Below, in pieces: positions 1 through 8,468 of a stretch of 40,449 bases of DNA. Numbering within the stretch: the stretch's first letter is position 1; each line of letters starts with the position of its first letter. The notes under the pieces are model-generated. The model searched no databases and was not told the origin of the DNA. It saw only the letters and a list, made by a program, of their open reading frames with translations. The translations under genes were made by a program, and so were the position numbers. Source of the stretch: Verrucomicrobiales bacterium (GTDB lineage Bacteria > Verrucomicrobiota > Verrucomicrobiia > Verrucomicrobiales > DEV007); contig DUBC01000010.1 of NCBI GenBank assembly GCA_012960505.1, forward strand, positions 102,743 through 143,191. The letters are read 5' to 3'.

Positions 1-2838
1 TTTGACGGGGACGGGTTAACGGATCTCGATGAGTACGAGGAGACGAAGACGAACCCGATCATAGCAGATACGGATGGGGATGGACTACTAGACGGAGTTG
101 AGACCGGAACAGGAACTTATGTGAGTGCAACTAATACCGGAACCGATCCCAAAAACGCAGACTCTGATGGTGATGGACTCGTTGATGGAGTTGAAACCAA
201 TTCAGGGATATTAGTTGATGAGGAAGATACTGGAACCGATCCGAACAATGCTGACACGGATGGTGATAGTTACGGAGACGGTGGCGAGGTTGCAGGCGGA
301 ACAGATCCCCATGATCCGAACAGTAAGGGAGCTATCCCTGCTCCTTTCCTTTATGTGGACTTTGAAGCAGATGCTGAGGACCTAAGTGAAAACGGTTATA
401 ACGGAGTAGTGGATGGATTAGTAAGTTTTGATGTGGAAGGGGCACCTTCCGGTCCTACTCCACTGACTGGAGCTAGCTTCACCGGCGGTCACATTGATTT
501 TCCCGATATTGATATGAATTTAATGATTCGTGATTTTGAGGATGGTAGCTACACCTTTGCGTGCTGGCTCGCCCCGATCGGTTCTGCCGGTGGTGAGGGC
601 TTTATGTGGGGACAGACTAATCAGGGGATCCATAACGGAATCCGTAATGGAGGTGTTCTTCACAGTGCGCACTGGGGAGCGGACTGGAACGCTTCAACGG
701 TACTGGAAGCGGAGCAATGGGTGCATGCTGCGTGGGTCTATGATGGTGCCACGGACACGGCGACGATTTACCTTAATGGAGAGATTGACGGAGGACCACA
801 GGCCCAGAGGGCCGCTAACGGTGGTGGAACGTTCCTCTTCGGTGGACGTAACAATGGTGAAATTCCTTACGATGGATACGTTGATGACGTGACCATTTGG
901 AGGTCAGCGCTTCCGCAGGGAAATATTATGGCCTTGGCTGAAGGAGCGAGCCCGATCGGGGTTGGTGGACCGGGGGCCTCGTATTCACAAAACTTTGACG
1001 GATTTGATGATGGCACTACAGACCTAGAAGACGGCTCGGTCATGACCGGTGCAGCCGCATCAGTGCAGGACGGACGTTTGCAGTTAACCATTGACCAGCA
1101 GGGGCTCGGCTTTTCGAGTTTCTCGGTTCCGGCACTGTCAGGCTCCTCTCAGGGATTCACGGTGAGCTTTGATTACGAGTTATATGATTCACCAGGTGCC
1201 AATGACCCTGCAGACGGATTTTCTTTCAATTACGGTGATGCACCACTGGGTGACCCGGGACAGGCCGAGGAAGGAATGGCTGGACGCCCGGGCGTGACTG
1301 AGAATATTTCCTTCGAGGTTGATACCTGGCGTAACGGTGACGCTGAGCAAGGCGTTAACATCTCCGGAATTGCAGGAGCAGCAGACCTTGGTCAGCTCGA
1401 TTTTACTAACGGTATCATTCTTGAGGACGACTCAAGGAAGACCGGAACCATGGAAATTAGCTGGAACCCAGCTGTCGGGGCTTCTTTCACGACGACCGGA
1501 CTGACTACCAACGCTGATTTTAGCAACGTGGACACTGGAGCCTTCGTTGCCGATGACGGACACAACTTTATTATCTCGGCCCGTGTAGGCGGTGCCAACG
1601 AGGACCTGTTCATCGATAACCTGGTGATCACGGTCGACGGCACCGATGATGCAGACAGGGACGGGTTACCTGATTATTGGGAAGAGAAGTACGGAGTCGA
1701 TGATCCTGAAGGGGACCCGGACAATGACGGACTCACCAATATTGAAGAGCTCGAGCTAAGAACCAAGCCAGACACTGCAGACACTGATGAGGACGGACTC
1801 AATGATGGAGATGAAATCAACGTCACTGAAACTAATCCTAAAAAAGCTGACTCTGACAATGACGGACTTCTGGACGGAGTAGAGACGAATACCGGAACCT
1901 TCGTCAGTAAGGACGATACTGGCACGGACCCTAACAATGCTGATACGGACGATGACGGATTCGGAGATAGCATTGAAGTGGCTCAGGGAAGTGATCCGAG
2001 TGATAAGAACAGTTTGCCGGACGTTCCAGTAATTACTTTGCTAGGGGTAGGAACAGGAGCCTTATTACAAAATGACTTGACGGACCCGGAAAATGACGGC
2101 GTTGAGGGACCGACCGACCCGGGTCCTCCGCAGACCGCTGGAACGGACTTCAACTGGATCAGTATCAACGCGAGTGATGAAAATTATTTCTCAGGTCAGG
2201 GTGCTGGGAATGAGGGAGCCTTTGATCTTTTTGATAATACGACTGGAGGAGGAGCTGCTAAGTGGTGCTGTGCAGGTGCTCCGCAATGGATCACTGTGGA
2301 ATTTGAGGAGCCCGTTTCTATTTCCCATTTCGTCGTTGCGGCCAGTAACGATTCTATTTCCCATAACAGGGCCCCACTTGACTGGGGAATCTATGGTTCG
2401 AATGATGGGGAAAGCTTTGAGCCAATCTTCGAGCAAAGTGATGATGAGCCGATCTGGAAAGCTGATGAGGAAGTTTATTTATTCAATCTTCCGAGACCAT
2501 CAGATCCCTACACATTTATCAAATATGATGTGACCAGAACCAATGGTGGTAACCATGAGATTGGGGAACTCGAGTATTTTGGTGAAGTCGGGGCAGGGGC
2601 TCTGAATGAGATTGTCGAAATAAATTATGAGAAGGATACGGAAAACATTGAACTGACTTGGAATTCAAGGCCAGGAAAAACCTATGGCATTTTCTATTCT
2701 CTGAACCTTGAGGAATTTGATGCTGACGTTGATGATGGCATCATTGGTGAAGAAGGAGAAACGACATCCTATAGCTTTGAAAATCCTGAGCCGGGCGTTC
2801 CAAAAATATTTTTCCGCGTCATGGTAATGGATGAGTAA
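1..2838 (+). CDS. Secreted TSP3-repeat / LamG / discoidin-like surface protein (5' end outside window)
   Basis: The reading frame is open from base 1, so the gene begins upstream; the GTG at 121 is only an internal codon. The visible part (945 codons plus stop) starts with calcium-binding thrombospondin type 3 repeats (DGDGL, NADSDGDGLVDGVET, NNADTDGDS). A LamG/concanavalin-A-like region follows (about nt 350-930, with a WVHAAWVYDGATDTATIYLNG strand pair), then a second lectin-like beta domain (about 980-1640). A second TSP3 block spans about 1650-2010 (DRDGLPDYWEEKYG, then repeats). An F5/8 type C (discoidin)-like domain follows (about 2140-2570, GAPQWITVEFEEPVSISHFVV), with a short beta-rich C-terminus. 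The architecture is typical of large secreted or cell-surface proteins of PVC bacteria that bind glycans or hold Ca2+. The ligand cannot be inferred. A strong intrinsic terminator follows at 2909. Confidence 0.85.
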   Translation, partial: FDGDGLTDLDEYEETKTNPIIADTDGDGLLDGVETGTGTYVSATNTGTDPKNADSDGDGLVDGVETNSGILVDEEDTGTDPNNADTDGDSYGDGGEVAGGTDPHDPNSKGAIPAPFLYVDFEADAEDLSENGYNGVVDGLVSFDVEGAPSGPTPLTGASFTGGHIDFPDIDMNLMIRDFEDGSYTFACWLAPIGSAGGEGFMWGQTNQGIHNGIRNGGVLHSAHWGADWNASTVLEAEQWVHAAWVYDGATDTATIYLNGEIDGGPQAQRAANGGGTFLFGGRNNGEIPYDGYVDDVTIWRSALPQGNIMALAEGASPIGVGGPGASYSQNFDGFDDGTTDLEDGSVMTGAAASVQDGRLQLTIDQQGLGFSSFSVPALSGSSQGFTVSFDYELYDSPGANDPADGFSFNYGDAPLGDPGQAEEGMAGRPGVTENISFEVDTWRNGDAEQGVNISGIAGAADLGQLDFTNGIILEDDSRKTGTMEISWNPAVGASFTTTGLTTNADFSNVDTGAFVADDGHNFIISARVGGANEDLFIDNLVITVDGTDDADRDGLPDYWEEKYGVDDPEGDPDNDGLTNIEELELRTKPDTADTDEDGLNDGDEINVTETNPKKADSDNDGLLDGVETNTGTFVSKDDTGTDPNNADTDDDGFGDSIEVAQGSDPSDKNSLPDVPVITLLGVGTGALLQNDLTDPENDGVEGPTDPGPPQTAGTDFNWISINASDENYFSGQGAGNEGAFDLFDNTTGGGAAKWCCAGAPQWITVEFEEPVSISHFVVAASNDSISHNRAPLDWGIYGSNDGESFEPIFEQSDDEPIWKADEEVYLFNLPRPSDPYTFIKYDVTRTNGGNHEIGELEYFGEVGAGALNEIVEINYEKDTENIELTWNSRPGKTYGIFYSLNLEEFDADVDDGIIGEEGETTSYSFENPEPGVPKIFFRVMVMDE

Positions 2839-2871
2839 TTGAACATCGATTCTTTCTGATAAGCATTCATT

Positions 2872-3882
2872 TTGCTTCGTTCAATTAACCGAAATTCAAA
2901 GATCAAGGGCACTAGGTTCAATGAGCCTAGTGCTTTTTCTTTAATCTTTTTCTTAGTTGGTGCCTTAATTATTAACGGACATGCGGACGGTAAATATTCA
3001 CAACAGGTAAGAGAAGTTCAGATAAAGAGTTCCGTGGATGGAGCCCTTCAGAATGCCCTCTTCTTTGCTTCTGAATCCGAAAAAGAAGTACCGCTTTTAG
3101 TTGCTTTGCATACGTGGAGCAGTGGATGGCAGAACACCTATAACGTTCCGCTTGCGGAAGGTTGCATTGAACGACAATGGGCATTCATACATCCCGATTT
3201 TCGGGGCCCTAATAAGAGGCCGGACGCTTGCGGTTCGGACCTAGCAGTGAGTGACATTATTGATGCTGTTAAATGGGCAAAGAAAAAGACACGAATTGAT
3301 ACGAACAGGATCTATCTAGCTGGTGCTTCTGGTGGTGGACACATGGCCTTGCAGATGGCGGGACGGGCCCCTGATATCTGGGCCGGTGTCAGTTCTTGGG
3401 TCCCGATCACGGACTGTGCTGTCTGGCATACTGAGTGCCAGAGATCCGGTCGTCGTTATTACAAGGACCTTGAAATTTCATGTAAAGGGAAGCCAGGGGA
3501 TAGTTCTGAAGTGGATCTTGAATACCGCAAACGCTCGCCACTCACATGGCTCGGTAAGGCATCCAATATTCCTTTAGATATTAATGCTGGTATCCGTGAC
3601 GGGCATGAGGGGAGTGTCCCTATCAGTCATTCGCTCAGAGCATTTAATCTGCTCGCCGAAAGCTCTCTCAAGTTAACTCAAAAACAGATCGATTATTTCA
3701 CAAAAGAATCCAAGGTCCCTGAATCTCTTAAGAGTGCGGACCCTGATCCATCATACGGAAAGGATCGGCAGCCCCTCTGGCGCGGCCAATCAAAGGCCAC
3801 TCGTATTACTATATTTGATGGTGGTCACGAGATGATACCCTCAGCAATTTTTGATTGGCTAGCTAGACAGAAGAAGCCATAG
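2872..3882 (+). CDS. Exported alpha/beta hydrolase, prolyl-oligopeptidase/acyl-esterase type (start uncertain)
   Basis: Serine hydrolase fold. The nucleophile elbow GASGGG places Ser153 (numbering from TTG 2872), the oxyanion strand is LLVALHTWSSGW, and the C-terminal GGHEM supplies the catalytic His319. A hydrophobic stretch (about residues 22-36, FSLIFFLVGALIING) reads as a signal peptide, so the enzyme is probably periplasmic or secreted. The substrate is unknown; similar exported hydrolases in this phylum act on peptide or sugar esters. There is no in-frame ATG near the 5' end. TTG 2872 is the longest option and gives a long basic n-region. However, an 11-bp terminator hairpin lies over codons 13-21. 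The next in-frame start, GTG 3034, would remove the export signal. The coding region from about 2950 onward is certain; the start is not. Confidence 0.75.
   Translation: MLRSINRNSKIKGTRFNEPSAFSLIFFLVGALIINGHADGKYSQQVREVQIKSSVDGALQNALFFASESEKEVPLLVALHTWSSGWQNTYNVPLAEGCIERQWAFIHPDFRGPNKRPDACGSDLAVSDIIDAVKWAKKKTRIDTNRIYLAGASGGGHMALQMAGRAPDIWAGVSSWVPITDCAVWHTECQRSGRRYYKDLEISCKGKPGDSSEVDLEYRKRSPLTWLGKASNIPLDINAGIRDGHEGSVPISHSLRAFNLLAESSLKLTQKQIDYFTKESKVPESLKSADPDPSYGKDRQPLWRGQSKATRITIFDGGHEMIPSAIFDWLARQKKP
2909..2942 (+). terminator. Intrinsic terminator after the TSP3 protein gene
   Basis: Left arm GCACTAGGTTC (2909-2919), loop AAT, right arm GAGCCTAGTGC (2923-2933). This gives an 11-bp stem with one G-U pair and a 3-nt loop, followed at once by TTTTTCTTT. 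It is the best rho-independent terminator in the window. It lies inside the 5' part of the next reading frame (TTG at 2872), which makes that start doubtful or makes the hairpin an attenuator. Confidence 0.8.
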
Positions 3883-3928
3883 ACTTTTTCAAGCAAAGAA
3901 GCTATTTTTGAGGTGATTGGGGAAATTG

Positions 3929-4837
3929 ATGTCAGAAAAATCTGAAATAGAAAAAAAGAATGGCTCAATTTTTCGTTGGGATCGCAGGTGCTGGTATCAT
4001 GCCATCGTTAATTCCCTAGTAGCTAGTGGGGTAGTGGTATTGGGTTATACATTGAATCATGATTATGGTCCGGGGCTCTTTATCATGGTTCCGGTCCTCA
4101 CCGGGTTCGTGATTGCTTTCACTTCTAGGGGTCGAGGGATGTTGGCAATCATGCTGTTAACTTCACTCCTTTGTTCACTGCTTTTTTTGATCACTGGATG
4201 GGAGGCCATATTATGCATCTTGGTAACTTTTCCAATCGTCATGATTACAATGGGTGTGGGAGCCTTTTTCGGATACCAGATTGCGAAAAAATTTATTCAC
4301 CGGTATGGAAATCACATGGTCATATTAATTAGCTTGTCACTCATGATTCTTGTCGGATGGACTGACCGTGAGGACCGAGAGCTGCGACCACTTGAAGTGA
4401 GAACCAGCATGAAATTTTATGCTCCTATGAAGGAGGTCTGGAACGTTGTGAGGGAGTCGGGTCAGATCGACGGGAACGATTCTTTCTTGAAATTCATTGG
4501 TTTACCCGTGCCGAGGAATTGTGTCCTCTTGCCTGATAATCAAAGGGTATGTCACTTTGATGAGGGAAGTATACTGCAGGAGATCACAGAGGAGAATTAC
4601 GGGAAAAACATTGAGCTTAAAATTATTGATTCTTTCGAAGTTCGAGAATGGTTGGACTTGAACAGTGCTGGTTACCGTTTTGTGCAGCACTCTGATCATG
4701 TTGAAGTTATCAGAACTGACATGATCCGATCAATTCTTCAGCCACGCTGGTACTGGCATTGGTTCGAAGAGAAGTGCGTTGGAATAGAACACCGATATGT
4801 AATGTCCAGCATGAAGAGGAAAGTAGAAACTAAATGA
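3929..4837 (+). CDS. Five-helix membrane protein with C-terminal SRPBCC-like domain
   Basis: The ATG at 3929 is preferred over TTG 3917 because a GGGGA purine run sits just upstream of it. The 302-residue product has a basic, cytoplasmic-looking N-terminus, then about five hydrophobic segments (roughly residues 24-42, 47-66, 71-90, 92-117, 128-145). A soluble region of about 150 residues follows. It begins TSMKFYAPMKEVWNVV and resembles the start of SRPBCC/polyketide-cyclase-like domains, where a strand is followed by a helix containing VW. The C-terminal helix (RWYWHWFEEKCVGIEHRYVM) also fits that fold. No catalytic motif is visible and the function is unknown. It lies between two exported alpha/beta hydrolases on the same strand, 46 nt after the first and 33 nt before the next. 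Confidence 0.6.
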   Translation: MSEKSEIEKKNGSIFRWDRRCWYHAIVNSLVASGVVVLGYTLNHDYGPGLFIMVPVLTGFVIAFTSRGRGMLAIMLLTSLLCSLLFLITGWEAILCILVTFPIVMITMGVGAFFGYQIAKKFIHRYGNHMVILISLSLMILVGWTDREDRELRPLEVRTSMKFYAPMKEVWNVVRESGQIDGNDSFLKFIGLPVPRNCVLLPDNQRVCHFDEGSILQEITEENYGKNIELKIIDSFEVREWLDLNSAGYRFVQHSDHVEVIRTDMIRSILQPRWYWHWFEEKCVGIEHRYVMSSMKRKVETK

Positions 4838-4870
4838 GTTCTCACTTCATATAATGTATTTTAAATCATA

Positions 4871-5998
4871 ATGAATTTAAGAAAAATAACTATTTGCTGT
4901 GCACTATTTTTGTGGGTTCCTTTTAGTTTTGCGGATGAAAGAGCGGAATCGGAAAAGGGATTTAAAAGATGGGATAAGAATGGGGACGGTTTTTTGGTCC
5001 TTGGCGAGGTCCCCGAAGGGCCGAGGAAATTATTTGAGAAAGTCGATAAGAACGGTGACGGAAAAGTGAACCTTAAGGAACATCTTCTTGCCACGGTCGG
5101 GAAAGTGAAGGAGAAGAAAAAGAAGGAGGAGAAGCCGAAGCAGAAGAGAAAAGGCGATGAACAATTTAAACGCCATGTCATTCGTCAGTCATGGAGTCAG
5201 GAGCCTGATGGTTTTGATCGCGAATATTTTGTGAGTGTTCCGGAAAAGAAGAAGGGCAAGTCGCCTGTGCTTTTTCTTTTTCATGGGAACGGGGGTCAGG
5301 CCCGCAATATGATCGGTGGATGGTCCAGGCGTTTTAAGGATTATGTAGTGGTCGCTCCTCAGGGATATCGTAAGAGCTGGAATATCTCGGATGAGGCCTC
5401 CAAGGCTCCAGATGTTGATTATTTTAATAGGATAATAAAAGACCTTTCAAATCTCTATCCTGTCTCGGATCTATCTAATGTTTCATTGGTGGGATTCTCT
5501 AATGGCGCCGGTTACATATATAGTTTACTCATTGAGCTTGAGGACAAGGAACTAATCAAGAACGCGATTCCAGTTGTATCTTCGTTCGTTGAGGAGCAGT
5601 ACCATAAGGACGCATTTTGGAAACGTTCGAATAGTGAGAACGCAAATTATGATATTAAGGTTAAGCCAGTAACTCGCAGTAATATTTTGACTGTTCATGG
5701 TACCAATGACCGGATCGTTCCTTATGCGGGTGGGATGCGTGGGCGCAATGCAAGGCACGTGGCCGCTCAGGAAACAGCTTATGCGTGGGCCCGATTAAAA
5801 GGCTATGAGGGCAAGAAAATTGACGATGGCAATGGGAAGGAAATTAGCCCTGGAATCGTTTCTTATGCCTATAAAGGTGCAAACGTGACGCATTTGAAAA
5901 TTGTTGGTGCGGGTCATGGGTTAGGAGAGAAGGGGGAGAAGGCCAATCAGATGATTGCTGATTTCATCAGAACAGGAAAACTGAAATCCAGGTATTAG
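4871..5998 (+). CDS. Exported EF-hand plus LpqC/PHB-depolymerase-like esterase
   Basis: Signal peptide residues 1-21 (ITICCALFLWVPFSFA). Two EF-hand-type calcium loops follow: DKNGDGFLVLGE (35-46) and DKNGDGKVNLKE (59-70). A Lys/Glu-rich linker (about 78-97) leads to an alpha/beta hydrolase domain of the feruloyl-esterase/poly-hydroxybutyrate-depolymerase (LpqC) type. The visible motifs are the oxyanion motif FLFHGNGG (136-142), nucleophile GFSNG (Ser210), acid HGTND (Asp280) and GAGHG (His349). It is predicted to hydrolyse esters in extracellular polymers in a Ca2+-dependent or Ca2+-stabilised manner. The EF-hand plus esterase fusion recurs in Planctomycetota/Verrucomicrobiota. The exact substrate (feruloyl, acetyl or polyester) cannot be assigned. 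Confidence 0.78.
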   Translation: MNLRKITICCALFLWVPFSFADERAESEKGFKRWDKNGDGFLVLGEVPEGPRKLFEKVDKNGDGKVNLKEHLLATVGKVKEKKKKEEKPKQKRKGDEQFKRHVIRQSWSQEPDGFDREYFVSVPEKKKGKSPVLFLFHGNGGQARNMIGGWSRRFKDYVVVAPQGYRKSWNISDEASKAPDVDYFNRIIKDLSNLYPVSDLSNVSLVGFSNGAGYIYSLLIELEDKELIKNAIPVVSSFVEEQYHKDAFWKRSNSENANYDIKVKPVTRSNILTVHGTNDRIVPYAGGMRGRNARHVAAQETAYAWARLKGYEGKKIDDGNGKEISPGIVSYAYKGANVTHLKIVGAGHGLGEKGEKANQMIADFIRTGKLKSRY

Positions 5999-6023
5999 CG
6001 ATTGATTCGCTCATTGATCCGCT

Positions 6024-8468
6024 ATGTTCTTTAGGAATCTATTCACGTGGTCCAGCGTTGTTCTATTTCTGTCGCTATTATGTGTCGGTGGAAATTTATT
6101 AATGGCTGTTGACCTAGACAAGAAGACTCTCGATTTTCTTAAAAAACATACCCCTAAAATTCTTAATATTATTTCCGAGGCAAAGGAAAAAGAATATTCT
6201 GAAATACTAATTGAGGCAGAACAGAGGATCGATGAAATACAAGAAAAGTACAATGAGGCCGAGGAAGAAGAGGGGAAGGAATCAGCGCACTGGGTCGCTC
6301 GCCTCGCTGATAATTTTTCAGCGATGGAGTACCAGATGTGGAAAATAGAAGAAGGGAAAATATCAGAGGCTGAGGGAGAGGAAATTATCGGTGAATTACT
6401 CATTGGACATCTGGGATTCAGGAACAAGATGGATACTGAATTAATTGATAGACTCATTGAGGAAGGAGAAGAAGAAGAGGCTGAATCAATGAAGGAAGAA
6501 ATTGAGTGGCGCAAGGAGAGTTCTGAAGAGGCCGCTCGTGAGCTCTTTGAGGAGCTTTTCGGTGAGGAAGAAGAAGAGGAGGAAGAAGAAGAGGAGGAAG
6601 AAGAAGAGGAAGAAGATGGACCCTCATATGAAGCTCCAGCCACTGAAGGATCACAAAAGGATGAAGATTTAAAGGACATCTCATATGAATACAAAAAACA
6701 CATTCTTCCAACACTTAGTAAATATTGTCTGGATTGTCATGATGCTGAGACGGCTAAGGGGGACATCGATCTTGAGTCGGCATTTGGTAGGCGACCGCTA
6801 GTACGTGATAGGTCGCTCTGGGAGAACGTTGCGGAACGGATCCGTAATGGTGATATGCCTCCGAAAGATAAGGACCAACCTCATGAAAAGGAACGTCTTA
6901 GACTCCGTAAGTGGATTTCAAATGAGGTGGATTTATTTGATTATAGCCAGGTCAGGGCCCCGGGTCATGTCCCCGCTAGGCGTCTTTCTCGGGAAGAATA
7001 TAATAGGACAATCAGTGATCTGGTCGGCCTTGATTTGCGTCCAGCGGACCAGTTCCCAATGGACTTTACCGGAACGAGTGGATTTTCAAATAGCGCTAAC
7101 ACGCTCTTTCTGCACACGGCCCATCTTGACCGATACATGAGCGCTGCTGAGACGGTCATCGATGCAGCGCAAAAAGATAAATCCGTTTGGAATAGACTCA
7201 CTGACAACGGAAATGTGAAGCAATCTCTAAGGCGTTTTGTCCGGTTGGCATTCCGTAGACCTCCCACTGATAAAGAAATGAATTCTTATTTGAATCATTA
7301 TCAAACACAGAAAGGCAAAGGTAAGAATGATAAGGAGGCGGTCGGTACTGTCATGAAAGTGATTCTGGTATCTCCTAATTTTCTATTGAAGGCGGAAGAG
7401 CTTTCTTCGGTGGACAAGGATACTAAGGTAACGCAATACGATATGGCATCTAGGCTATCCTATTTTTTGTGGGCTTCAGCCCCGGACCAGGATCTCCTGT
7501 CTTTAGCTGAAAAAGATCAACTCCAGAATACCAAGACAATTCGAGAGCAGATCTTAAGGATGCTAAAGGATCCGAGGAGTGAATCTCTAGGCCGTATCTT
7601 TGCCAGTGAGTGGTTGAGCACGGATGATGTGGGGCCACGCATCCGCAAAGATCCGATTGATAATCCTTGGTGCACGGAAACGCTCATGGCCGCGATGAGG
7701 GAGGAAACATCACTGTTCTTTCATTCTTTGGTCATGGAGAATGAGCCGATCGAGCGTTTGATAGATTCGAATTATACGTTTCTGAATGCTGAGTTGGCCG
7801 AGTATTACAGAGTTCCGGACATTGAAGGTAAACACATGCGCCGGGTAAAAATTAATACTAGGCAGCGTGGAGGGATATTAGGACACGCGAGCGTTTTGGC
7901 AACGACTTCATTTCCTCACCGGACCAGCCCAGTCTTGAGGGGGACTTGGATCCTAACCACGTTACTTGGGACCCCTCCCCCCCCTCCTCCTCCTGATGTT
8001 CCTGAGATTGAAGTTGGTGGCGGACGACGGGCAGCTTCGACTCTTCGCGAGAAGCTTGAAGTTCACCGCGATTCGAAACGTTGTGCTGGCTGTCATTCGC
8101 AGATTGACCCGCTCGGATTTGCTTTGGAAAATTATTCTGAGTTTGGGCGTTGGCGTAATGGAGTTGATAACCGTGGTGAACTGCCGAACGGGGCCCGTTT
8201 CCGTGGTCCTCAAGGTTTAAAAATGGCCCTCATTGATACGCGTCTTGATGATTTGGGTAAGCAGCTCATACGCAAGATGCTTTCATACGCGCTCGGCCGA
8301 CAGCTCGAGTATTATGATGAGGCCGTGGTCAGAGAGATTGCACAACGGCTCAAAGGTTCTGGCTATCCTCTCAAGGATATGGTAATAGAAATTGGCTTAA
8401 GTTACCCCTTTACCATCAAAAGAGTACCGGTCGAGGTTTCAAATAAAACGAAGCCACAGATAAGATGA
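6024..8468 (+). CDS. Exported cytochrome-like protein, PSCyt1-DUF1587-DUF1595-DUF1592-DUF1588-DUF1585
   Basis: This has the PVC-specific domain chain in order. A signal sequence (about 1-28) and an acidic spacer with a run of 17 Glu (about 181-197) come first. A PSCyt1 haem-c motif CLDCH (235-239) follows, then DUF1587 (ARRLSREEYNRTISDLVGLD), DUF1595 (FVRLAFRRPPTDKEMNSYL) and DUF1592 (RLSYFLWASAPDQDLLSLA). DUF1588 has FPHRTSPVLRGTW, the typical polyproline GTPPPPPPP and a second CAGCH (687-691). DUF1585 is at the C-terminus (RKMLSYALGRQLEYY). It is thought to be an exported multi-domain redox protein linked to polysaccharide degradation in planctomycetes and verrucomicrobia, but the chemistry is not established. 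Its stop overlaps the start of the DUF1552 gene by four bases (ATGA), which indicates translational coupling with its usual partner. The long acidic N-terminal spacer (about residues 30-215) is longer than I expect for the family. Confidence 0.9.
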   Translation: MFFRNLFTWSSVVLFLSLLCVGGNLLMAVDLDKKTLDFLKKHTPKILNIISEAKEKEYSEILIEAEQRIDEIQEKYNEAEEEEGKESAHWVARLADNFSAMEYQMWKIEEGKISEAEGEEIIGELLIGHLGFRNKMDTELIDRLIEEGEEEEAESMKEEIEWRKESSEEAARELFEELFGEEEEEEEEEEEEEEEEEDGPSYEAPATEGSQKDEDLKDISYEYKKHILPTLSKYCLDCHDAETAKGDIDLESAFGRRPLVRDRSLWENVAERIRNGDMPPKDKDQPHEKERLRLRKWISNEVDLFDYSQVRAPGHVPARRLSREEYNRTISDLVGLDLRPADQFPMDFTGTSGFSNSANTLFLHTAHLDRYMSAAETVIDAAQKDKSVWNRLTDNGNVKQSLRRFVRLAFRRPPTDKEMNSYLNHYQTQKGKGKNDKEAVGTVMKVILVSPNFLLKAEELSSVDKDTKVTQYDMASRLSYFLWASAPDQDLLSLAEKDQLQNTKTIREQILRMLKDPRSESLGRIFASEWLSTDDVGPRIRKDPIDNPWCTETLMAAMREETSLFFHSLVMENEPIERLIDSNYTFLNAELAEYYRVPDIEGKHMRRVKINTRQRGGILGHASVLATTSFPHRTSPVLRGTWILTTLLGTPPPPPPPDVPEIEVGGGRRAASTLREKLEVHRDSKRCAGCHSQIDPLGFALENYSEFGRWRNGVDNRGELPNGARFRGPQGLKMALIDTRLDDLGKQLIRKMLSYALGRQLEYYDEAVVREIAQRLKGSGYPLKDMVIEIGLSYPFTIKRVPVEVSNKTKPQIR
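6564..6614 (+). repeat. In-frame GAA/GAG tract encoding 17 consecutive glutamates
   Basis: Seventeen Glu codons with an internal 15-base period (GAG GAA GAA GAA GAG, three times). It lies in the linker before the haem-binding domain of the DUF1592-type protein. Purine repeats of this kind are prone to slippage, so the length may vary between strains. On the other strand it creates a spurious serine-rich reading frame. Confidence 0.85.

Noticed and set aside
1674..1973. Minus-strand serine-rich frame
   Set aside because: It mirrors the Asp/Gly-rich TSP3 repeats of the plus-strand gene.
6011..6714. Two minus-strand frames rich in Ser or Leu/Pro
   Set aside because: They are complements of the GAA/GAG glutamate tract and neighbouring codons of the DUF1592-type gene, with no independent support.
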